Of a DNA stretch of 37,318 nucleotides, positions 25,767-35,420 are shown one piece after another. The translations under genes were made by a program, and so were the position numbers. The DNA lies in the NCBI RefSeq assembly GCF_000003605.2, contig NW_003146281.1:392060-429377 (forward strand). The letters run 5' to 3'. Positions within the stretch are counted from its first letter, which is position 1, and each line of letters starts with the position of its first letter. A model generated the notes under the pieces. That model was not told the DNA's origin, did no database searches, and saw only the letters and a program-made list of their open reading frames with translations. Origin of the DNA: Saccoglossus kowalevskii (taxonomy: Eukaryota > Hemichordata > Enteropneusta > Harrimaniidae).

Positions 25767-25847
25767 TTCATCAAGTTCGTTTGCATCTGGTACCGTCTGA
25801 TTTGCATCTGGTACTGTCTGGTTGTAGGTCATGTTGGTAACGTACAT
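25767..25847 (-). CDS. erg: ERG/FLI1-type ETS factor, first coding exon
   Basis: This is the N-terminal coding exon of an ERG-subfamily transcription factor, 27 codons from an ATG at 25847 with A at -3 and an in-frame TGA 42 bp upstream. It ends in phase 0 with GAA followed by a perfect GTAAGT donor (25766-25761). The decisive sign is the motif QTVPD, known from the start of long vertebrate ERG isoforms (MIQTVPD...), directly before the EALSVV exon. Here the motif is doubled: QTVPDAN occurs twice, encoded by adjacent 21-bp units at 25800-25820 and 25779-25799. The exon joins in phase 0 to the exon at 7129, giving ...NELDE-EALSVVSDDQ. A second in-frame ATG, codon 6, is also well placed and aligns better with the human start. 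The splice over 18.6 kb is inferred, but motif, phase and donor agree. Confidence 0.8.
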
Positions 25848-26889
25848 TGTTTTGTCCACTATGCGCCGGTATTTTCAACGAGGAACTGCAGCAATCCTGA
25901 TAAGGGAATTGAGCAACACGATTATGTATTGTCATGGCAACGACGAGAAAAATGTTTCGGTGTTCGAATTAGTTTACTGGGTATATTGTGTATTCTGTAC
26001 AGAATAATTACAGCCAATGACAGCATTAGTTGCCGCAGAGGTATAAGAACGATCCTGTCCAAGTTTGAATAATAATGATTGAAATCGTTGGAATTGAGCC
26101 GTAATTATTACTGTATAGTCAATGTATATTTTTAACCAGTTAGAATATATAAGCAGGGGAAATCGTCTAAGACGCGCACAACACTGCCGTCACACGAAAC
26201 CGATCGCGAACAGCCAAATATGACCGTACATCGCAAAGTTACCTAGAATTTATAATGAAATACGGCAGATTGGACCTGCTACTAGTTGTCTATCTATCTG
26301 TCATTGGGGCGTGGCAGCGGGAAACTGGATAAAGAAACGGAAACTACTAGTTTACTCAGCATGTACCTATGTGAGTAGAACTGTATATTTGATATACCGG
26401 CGGGTGTGTGTCAACAATAAATAGCAACTTTTAATTAATATAATACCCTCATTGTAAGTTGTCATGAAAATTTTAATATTCCTTAAAGATGGAGAAAATA
26501 CGAATCATGTATGTAAGACGACCCCCAAATTCCCCTAAGACATAAAGAAATATCGAATAACTGGATACAATGTTTGATAAATCTGGATCTTTAGTATGTA
26601 TTGATTGCGTGTGCTAGTTAATAGGATGTTTACAAGTTACTCGCATGTGATGAGCTGATAAGTGATGCAATGTGGTCCCATGTTTCAGAAAAAAAAAACT
26701 TTCACTATGTTGGTAACGTGTACTCACCGGAGAAACGTACTGCACACTTGTTATACTTGGAAAGAGGAATCCAATAGACGAGTAGGTCGTGTGGCAGCCA
26801 CTATCCCGGACAGAGTAACTAAAGAAGAGAGTAAATCCGTTAAGTTTCCATACCCCCTCATACTTTACACGCGTGGAAATATGAGCGAA

Positions 26890-26947
26890 TTTATACCCGG
26901 TGGGAGTGTGCCGGTCGTTAGAACATTCGAAGTCCGGATGTCGGAAG
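26890..26947 (-). promoter_or_regulatory. Candidate upstream erg promoter: TATA box and paired ETS sites
   Basis: On the minus strand GGGTATAAATT (TATAAA at 26895-26890) lies about 40 bp downstream of two adjacent ETS motifs, read on the plus strand as CCGGATGT (26934-26941) and CGGAAG (26942-26947). A GTGAGT donor at 26727-26722 could end a non-coding first exon of about 135 bp. Acceptor-like AGs at 25897-25896 and 25887-25886 would bring it to the ATG at 25847. ETS sites would allow autoregulation, which is known for ERG and FLI1 in vertebrates. Upstream ATGs occur in the putative leader. Everything here is motif-based inference. Confidence 0.22.
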
Positions 26948-28649
26948 GACCGATTTGGAAATGATACGCTTATTGAACGATGTGTGGGCGATACCATTCC
27001 GATAAAGGGGGAGTTAATTGGGAATGGTTATTTTGTTGGAAAAAATATGAAAGTCACTCAACAGAACAATGCCTCTCTGCTAATATGGTCGCGACCACCA
27101 AAATAAGGGGTTGCCCATTAAAAATCTGTCAGGGAAGATGGTTGTCCAATCATAGCTTTCCTTTGAGTTAGATGTGTTTTTTCATGATAATGTACGTGGA
27201 ATTTATTTTTATACATTTTTTTTCTTCTGCAGATTTTTTTTCGCAATTTTTTTCAATACATTTCTTTTCAACTCCCTCGCCCCCAGAATTTGTAATGATT
27301 AACCCCTTAGATTTTGTAGCACAAACCTGCTCAGAATGAGTACAATTTTCGAAGCGAAACGAACCAGTTGGAGTGCCATGTGGGGGTATCTTTTCTGTTC
27401 CGGCCCAGTACCGAAAGGTCTACTTTCGGCTGAACATGTCTAAAACCGTAATTGGTGAAGCCAAAAAGTATAGATACCGGCGATACGGAGAGTATTCTTA
27501 CTAACCTACGAGCATGGACACGCTTTTATTTTGATGTACCGTCTTTCAAAAACAAACATTGATACAACAAATTTCACGCAATCCCAAAATCGGCGTAACA
27601 TATACGAGATCAGAGGAACATATCAAATTAATTAGTCTCCACGATTTCAAAACAGCACAATGTTTCCGATATCGGAGCGTGAGAACGAGTGTACCGCCCA
27701 GATACAACTGGACTCAGAGTAAAAACAATCGGTGAATTGTTTGAAGGAGTCGTTCGCGACAACTTTAAGTTACACTGATATCGATTACAATTAACCTGAC
27801 GGAAACAAACTCCAAACAGTAATCAAAACAATCGAACGTTTGAGAAACCTAATTAATTCACAGAGCTCACGCCTATTTAAACCTAATGGTGTGAGCTTCA
27901 GTGCAGGCTAGTTTTAACGTTTCAATATACTTTGGGATTCGCGGTCAAACCAAATGATTTTATCATATTCATGGTGATAAATAATCAGTGTTCATTCTGC
28001 AAATAATGCAAAGTTATAATTCATATAGATAACAATACACATGGCAACGAGTCGAAAATACGTGACGTCATCGAAATCATTCAACAATCACTTTAGGACC
28101 TGATATTCTCGACCGCGGGACATACGAAATCTTAGTGATGACATTGTCGCCGAGTATTCTCAAATATTAAAAACTCATGTATGTGTCAATATTCTGAGAT
28201 TTGAATGTACAACATACAAACATAGTACACGTGTGAAAGCCCCACAGACCTTTCAGTAACAAACTGCTCAAATTATTATCTTCAACCTTCTCTGCTTTCA
28301 AGCTTGAAATGTATTTTCACCTACCAACGGCGTCAAACCCCGCATGTGCGCCTGGATAAGTGTTAAAGAAAGGAACCAAACACCGCAAATGACGGGAATA
28401 TGAATGACTTGTTCTTGAATTGTATCTACCCGCCCCCAACGGGTTAATACAGACACAGTCACACTTTTTGATCCCCGTGTTCATTTGCTAGTCAGTGAAA
28501 CAATTTCGTTACAGAAACGAGAACTCGTGAAATTTCCAGAAACACGAAATCATCGGCGGAAATTGATTTTTTTGTAAGTATTATGGTGTGGTACAAACTT
28601 TTCCTTCAAAAAGCATCGGTACATTCGTAGTGGGCTCATGGATGTTTCG

Positions 28650-28890
28650 ACATGAATGAACACTCTTAGTGGCCCCGGAAACTTTTCAGAACATGCTTGC
28701 AATAGAACGTTTTTTTTTTTTTTTACAGAGAATGCATTTACAACGGGTCCGAAGAAGTTTTCTTGTAAGAATATGTTCTCTGCCGACACAGGGTCGTTTT
28801 CGCATGAGAATATATTTCCAGTTAGCGCGGGGATGTTTTCACAGGAGAGTGCATTTACAACAGACACGGAGACGTTTTCCTTTAAAGGAA
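28650..28890 (+). repeat. Degenerate 39-bp minisatellite
   Basis: GTTTTC cores at 28757, 28796, 28835 and 28874 are exactly 39 bp apart, each followed by an AGAATATR-like block and a Thr/Ala-coding segment. On the plus strand this gives a 13-residue period beginning F-S (FSCKNMF, FSHENIF, FSQESAF). An earlier diverged copy near 28680 is separated by a run of 14-16 T. Open frames exist on both strands. Substitutions fall in all codon positions, so coding is doubtful. Confidence 0.8.
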
Positions 28891-29111
28891 ACATCAATCC
28901 AAACAACCTAATGACCCCTAATCCACAAATGTAAGAGAATGCAATTTACAATTTGTTATATCACTTTTCATTCTCTAGATATTCAACTTTATATCAGTAT
29001 TATGTAGTCAGCCATCTTGATTCTCAAGCAAAGGATTGTGGGTAAAGCATGACATCATAGAATCTGTTGTCAGAAATTGAGAAAATTATTTCATCTATAA
29101 CTTCAAAAGTG

Positions 29112-29185
29112 TTGTTTTGCCCAGGGACGTTTTCATAGGAGAATTCATTTGCAATTGGCCCGAGAAGCTTTTCTGTAAAAAAGGT
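29112..29185 (+). repeat. Detached copy of the 39-bp repeat
   Basis: GACGTTTTCATAGGAGAATTC followed by ATTTGCAATTGGCCCGAGAAG and CTTTTCTGTAAAAA resembles the units at 28.65-28.89 kb, about 230 bp away, and is probably a detached or decayed part of the same array. Confidence 0.55.
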
Positions 29186-29401
29186 GGGATTGCGGGATTG
29201 CCATGACTTCTATAATTTCAAGAATTTAACAAGCTCGGAAATAAAAACAAACACTATTTGATAAACTGTAAATTACTAGTATTCAACAAAGAAGAAACAA
29301 CATTCAACACCATGACAATTAACTCCATAATTTAATAACAAAACAAAAACAATTTATACTTATTTACATTTGTAATAAATCAAAACACTGCAATATTATA
29401 G

Positions 29402-29450
29402 TTGGATTATCAAAAGACTATATAGTCTTCTCTATAGTCTTTGGATTATC
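29402..29450. repeat. Hairpin flanked by a 10-bp direct repeat
   Basis: TTGGATTATC at 29402-29411 and 29441-29450 flanks a perfect inverted repeat AAAGACTATA (29413-29422) and TATAGTCTTT (29433-29442) with a 10-base loop. The second arm overlaps the right direct repeat by two bases. It could be a minimal insertion footprint or a replication-slippage product. Confidence 0.7.
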
Positions 29451-29950
29451 ATACTACTTGTTACAGAATTTAAACAAAATAATTTATATTATCAGTTATC
29501 TCATTTTATATTTCATTATTTTTGAAACTTTAATTGTATTTTCATTAACTTTATTTTGCCATGTGACCAACTTTTCTGTCAATTCTTATTTTTTAATAAT
29601 CGCCACTGGTTTGACTAGATATGCAGGCCTCGGATTGAAAATTTGTTTGGGCGGCAATTATCACCAACAAATTACTGTATTATTAGACAGTTGTCTGTCT
29701 AGGGCTGTATTCATGAGTCACGTGAGTACCATAGACAGGACATCATGGTGCATCCCGACATTGGTTTGCCAACTTCCTGTTATGCTTTGGCGGGTCACTT
29801 CCGGGTCGCTACGAACATCGTAAAAGTATCACAAATAATAATGTTTTGATTTGCAGTAACATTATGCAATTGACCGCTCGGTCATTCACCTTCACGATGT
29901 GTAATAACTATTGTTTTTGTTTTCACGAACACGACTGTGACGCGACCTTT

Positions 29951-30070
29951 CAGTCCGTCAGGGGCAACCCGTCAGTCCGTTAGGCGCGATCCGCCAGTCC
30001 GTTAGGCGCAATCCGTCAGCCTGTTAGGCGCAATCCATCTGAGTCCGTTAGGCGAGATCCGTCAATCCGG
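29951..30070 (+). repeat. 22-bp minisatellite, about 5 copies
   Basis: Head-to-tail copies of a unit built on CAGTCCGTTAGGCGCAATCC start at 29951, 29973, 29995, 30017 and about 30042, with a final fragment CAATCCGG. The fourth copy carries a 3-base insertion. It is GC-richer than its surroundings. Confidence 0.92.
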
Positions 30071-31850
30071 GCTCAATAGTAACATTACTGTATTAGTATT
30101 TGAACAAATGTAACCTTCGCATTCAAGGTGCGTTCACGGTCTATTCATCGATGTCTATCATCGTTTTTAGAAACGTGCCGATGTCCTTTTAAAACTAACA
30201 CAGACGGTGTGGCCGCCTTTGGCCCCAATAATCACTTGTTGTTAGATTGAACAGAAAATGTCTTTATAAAATAAAAAAGGGACTTGTCCTTGTACTAACA
30301 CGCAATTCAACAAAGGGACAATGCGGTTCTTACTTATTTGATACGGGGGTGGGGTATTTCACCCAAAAAAATGAATTTTTAATTAAAAAACTATTGGAGC
30401 ATTCAATTAAATATACAATTAAGAGATAAAATCATTTTCAAAATGCCAAATTAAAATTAAGTAGCTAGCATAACTTGTACAAAACAGGTTAGTAAACACC
30501 ATGGTTCACGATAGAGCAGTATACTACACACCCCCACCCCTACTTCCGATTTACTTTGGCGGCGTGCAATTTTAGAAGTTTCAGAAGCGGTAAACTTGCA
30601 GTACGGACACACCAGGCGCGGCGACCCTGCGTTCGCCACCACCACCCCTACCGGAGAGAGCTGTCACTACGTTCACTGCCCTCTGTCTTCACCAGAGCGA
30701 GTCAGTTTCTATTGTCGCCCAAGACATTCCGACGGGTTCGTCGACTGGACCTTAGGACATCGCCTGTTTATGTCTTATTTAAAATAATAAAGAATGTTTT
30801 TCTTTTCAAATTTACCTACTTTCCTGTATGTGAACTTTCGCACAGACGGCGTTGTCGTTATACATGATTGCCCCGCTAGTGGTGGTCGTACGGGAAGTGA
30901 CTGAAGATGTCCCGGATTTGGGGTAAATGGCCAGTCGGTCATTGAACTGGTACTTACGCAGGAGATTATTTGTTTAATAACTTTCTCACGCATCAAATTG
31001 AAGGGCAGTCATCAAAATTATTTACCATATGGTCCATATACATTATCGTCGTAATCAATTCGAAGTTGAATTTCATCGTCGGCGGGCGAGCAAAGGAGAA
31101 TATCAAAGTGCGCCAGCTAGCGGCCATATTGAGAATCATATCATATCTTTGTCTTGTTGAATCATATATTATTGTGCGTTGTTGATGTGGTGGAATCCCG
31201 CAATGTATTGTGGGAGTGTTTTTTTTTTCTTCTCTTAAATAACGAGTCGGCACCAACTACCGTGTGTTTTATTTATTCAATTGTAGCTCTGAGATTGCAT
31301 TTCGGGCGTTTCCCGAGAAAACCACCACCTGATACCAAAGATTACAAAGCTGGTTGTTCCAACCTGTTTAGAACTGAAACTTTATCTAACACATAAACGA
31401 GGTTATGGTTTCCTCTCAAAGTGGTTAAAGAAGATAAGCCGCTGAATCGTGTTAGCCCTGATAACATATATGCTATCAAATTAATACTCGTAATCTATTT
31501 TAGAAGCTGGCTTCATTCTTAGCACAACCATGGATATTTTATCGTATTGTCACATTTAAAAGAACTTGTTCTGTCTTCAATTTACCGTAAATCCGGACTT
31601 CCCATATACGTCAACATAGGATATAAATATAGTTTCACCATGACTACCTGTCATCGCCCCATCGACAAAAATAGCACTGGAAACTCCCATTACAAGTGTA
31701 TGTGCCGCTGAAGCAGGTTTATTTCTCACCCTAAGTGATGATGCCTTTTAAATTCCAAATGTCCAAAATTAGAGAATTAACATAAACAAAGCTAGTTCGG
31801 GCTCATGGTCAACAATGATAGTTTTCACACATAGGCCGTAAACGTCGCTG

Positions 31851-31913
31851 TTTGGGGGTAGTTTTGAAGCTAATAATAATCACCCCCAAAACGGAGTGCA
31901 CACTGGCTTCAAA
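31851..31913. repeat. Interleaved inverted repeats
   Basis: TTTGGGGGT (31851-31859) pairs with ACCCCCAAA (31882-31890), and TTTGAAGC (31863-31870) pairs with GCTTCAAA (31906-31913). The order A-B-A'-B' is that of an H-type pseudoknot if transcribed. Both stems are perfect. Confidence 0.6.
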
Positions 31914-34900
31914 CAACATACTAGTATATCCAACGTGTCTAACCCCCCCCCCGGGAAAACTATAATACATAGTCGTTCAGGGTCCAAGCCTCTGGTGTGG
32001 GTTAATATAAGACCTTTAGATTGAGCGTAGATAGTTGCTTACAATGAAACAACCAAAGAAAAAAACTCTGGATTTCTTCCTGGTGTGCAGTATCCGTGTA
32101 TGCACACTGTGCGTAGCGGGTCCGTGGGCAAAGGATAGCCTTTCATGAAAGTTGATTTCAGCGTATTTCATTTAGGATTTTAAAAGATTTGTTATCGGCC
32201 AATGAACCCCCCTATCTTTTGTTACTCTCTCATCGAATACACGTGCCAAAGGAACCACCAATGTTTTGTTGTGACCTTTACAAAGTTGATGAAAACAATT
32301 CACTTCGTTTTAATTCCAATTCTCTGTGTTAATATTGGTTCACTACTGAATATTTCTGCGGTCGTTACCGCGAGCCGGTCTTACTTTACCTTGTTGTGAA
32401 ACCACAAATATGCAATGAAAGGGGCGAGCGTATTTGTACTAAGAAACAAAAAAGACATTCCAGTGATTTTTAACGCGTTTTGCCGACTTTCAGTCGTTGT
32501 GTGTCTTTCTTCGACGTAACCTAAAACTACTCACCCCGGTTTTTAATCTGGGTGGGGAAATTCTAAAAATCAGATAGGACAATAGTTATCGTTGAAACAC
32601 AACTGGTGTGTCAGTGTTGTGATGTTATGTTGCACGTGACAACTAGTAACTATCCAGTTACTTTGGAGAAAAACGTCAGAGTGTTCTGTGTATACTGTCT
32701 GTAACTATATCTTAACACAATATTTATATTCAATGTCGGCGTATATGCAATAACAAGTAGTAGTCTTCTTAATTCATAGATTAAAGCCCAATTGCCGCCT
32801 TATGAATTGTTTGATGTAAGCCCGCTACATGCTACGAATTATGAATTCACTATACGGGATTGCGCCCTCTGGTGTCGACTCACGAAAGTAGAAAGTGTAC
32901 GGACAAAAGATTCAGTCTACACACGTACGTGTAGGTGGCAGGGACCTGAGACATGTTAAACTTACGTAAGACTTTATTCCTGAATTATTAAAAAACTAGT
33001 AAGAGTGAGTGGACATAATATATTGTGTATTCACATCGCAAAGTGTTGAAATCATATAGTTTAATATTATCATCTGGTATGCCCATATTCGCGGTGTGAT
33101 TGGGGGCGCTGTTCACGACGGCATGTAACAGTCGTATCCCGTAATCGTTATATACCATCTATATGAAATCAACATCAATATTAACTAAAGAGCCAGGCGC
33201 AGCGTTTAAGGAATTTTTTTCGAAATACAGTACTAGTACTTTGTATCATATCGTGTTATTTATGTGGCATATCACCAATGGCATATTAACAAGTGTGCAT
33301 TCAGGCATTTGATATGATTAATTAAATTAACATACCAAACTAATTGACAAGTCAACGCTGCTCACGCCCAATAATAAATAGGTACGAAATCAACGTAACT
33401 AACATAACGTGACTATCACATTCTGTTAACTAACTCAAAATTATTAGTTCTAAGTAATATTGACCTTTGACTCTGTCAGTCCGTATGATCCAGACCTCTA
33501 TACAGAGTTCCTAAACGCAGGACTAAACTCTCTCATTAGCATATTGTATCTGAGCACAATAGTGTGTCACCGAATGCATATCATCTATACACGCCGTGTT
33601 CTATTTGCATAACTCGTAATGCATCGTAATTGAATACATATATAAAATCGCAAGTTGTTTACACTGGTGCTCTCAGAAATTAATTTATTATCGCGCCTAC
33701 TACCTCATTTCCTGCCTGGTGCATTATGGGTATATACTGATTTATCCCGACAATTTATGACAACAACATCAACTAAAACAGCTCAGATCACACTGTTTTG
33801 ATTAAAATATATTCCATCCTGATATTTCCAGATCACGACGAACACGGTAATATTCTGGTGCTAAATTATATTTTGGGACGCATGTTTTTGGTTAGTCATT
33901 CTTGATAAGTAGAATGCTGGCTGATATATTCAAGACTGAGAGGGGAACATTGATAAAGACACTACATGTGGTGATTAGTGATCCACGTCGTGACGATTAC
34001 ATTTTAGCGACATTTTGAAAAAAACGCCAATGTAAGTAACAGCGTTCGCAATTCCGAGCGTGTAAAGGGTCTATTGGCAAAGTTCAAGTACTGAGGTTGA
34101 AACAACGCCAAGAATATCTTTAAAAACACACCTATCAAACACGCTGAGAACAAAAATGACCGTTTTAATTACATGATAACTGTTTGACAATATACTTCAA
34201 ACAAACCGCTCTAACTCTGTAAATCAATGATACACGTGTCAAGTTTGGCCATCGTGCATTGCGTTTTCGTGACATCTGACGTCGGGGTGACACGAACCCG
34301 GGTGTGAATCTCTGACTCTTGCCTCCAGTTACTAATACCTACCGGAGAAATGACACACAAGATATTATATAAGTTAAAAAATATAAATATCACAGGGTTT
34401 AATTTTTGGTATTAATTTAGTATATTTAGACATCATAATAATTAAAACTTATAGCAATATGTTACCATGGTAATACTTGTGTCAATAAAATAACCCCGTT
34501 CAATACTTAGGTGGTTCGCTTCTCGTAGTCTCATGTTACACAACTGAAACAACAGACTTCATTCCAAAATTACATATATCACGAAGAGGGTACATCACTA
34601 TTTATATTGTTATTTTGATATTTCAACAAATTTTCTTGATCATGAAAACACATTTTATATCATTTTTATAACAATCAGAATTCGGACTGGACAACATAAT
34701 CTGTCATGTTGTGTAGATCAGAACAAATTGTTAAATTTTAAACGTACAATGCGTACGTCACGTGGGAGCCATGACAAACACGATCTAAAGACTGTGAAGT
34801 TTTAAAGCTACCACGATCTTGAATTGATATTATAATAATTTATGGTTGGATGCAGGTCAATCCCTGGTAGCAAGTAACATTGGCAATATTCTATTAAATA

Positions 34901-35420
34901 AACGTTACATTTTCTGGTATCAATACATAAATGACAAAACATCGACGACACATAAAATTTCGTTAGCGATTGCTAGTTATGTCCTTTATTTTCTGTCGTA
35001 TTTGTGCGTCTGTTAATACTTACGATAGGTTTATCAAATAAAGCACTCAACGCAGTCTGAAACCTACTTTAGTTTCAACGGAAATTAGTTTATTTCGTTC
35101 TTGTATAATTCACAAGTCTGTTGTATCTATATTTCCTAATAACTATAATAAACAATATCAGTCGTGTATCGTCTCAAAATGGTACTTTGTCGTGTGCAGG
35201 CAATCAGCAGTCACGTGACACCTGTAGTCTCTAAAGACTAGCATATCTTACCGGACACAGATATTTAAACCAAATCCTTCCTGACAGTGTTTGTTATCGT
35301 CTAACATCAAACAAGCCACAGTTGTCCTGCAACGTGCCTTCGAATACCGTGTAAACAAACAATTTGTATTTCACGCGCGTTTTATACTATACGAACTATC
35401 GTGTATTCAGTTGTAGTACA

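Larger units (their letters stand above)
25848..35420. other. 5' flank and leader region of erg, no recognised gene
   Basis: An in-frame stop just upstream of the ATG at 25847 marks this as non-coding for that frame. Apart from the candidate promoter near 26.9 kb, the stretch holds a 39-bp minisatellite (28.65-28.89 kb), a short hairpin (29.4 kb), a 22-bp array (29.95-30.06 kb) and interleaved inverted repeats (31.85-31.91 kb). A CpG-richer patch near 30.55-30.75 kb has open frames on both strands without recognisable domains. In 31.95-35.4 kb I see nothing beyond AT-rich sequence. Confidence 0.6.

Noticed and set aside
26140-26170. Plus-strand TATA-like AATATATAAGCAGGGG as a promoter
   Set aside because: No gene follows on the plus strand and AT-rich DNA gives many such motifs.
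26614-26997. Overlapping open frames of 127 (minus) and 100 (plus) codons as genes
   Set aside because: No recognisable domains. The minus-strand frame contains the TATA motif and both lack supporting splice structure.
29458-29823. 121-codon plus-strand frame with hydrophobic N-terminus as a membrane protein
   Set aside because: The hydrophobic part reflects AT-rich sequence rich in TTT/ATT codons, and the first codon is TTG. No family resemblance.
30457-30645. Possible zinc-finger fragment (VCPYCKF) on the minus strand
   Set aside because: Only one CxxC pair, no matching histidines at finger spacing, and overlapping open frames on the other strand; probably chance in a CpG-richer patch.
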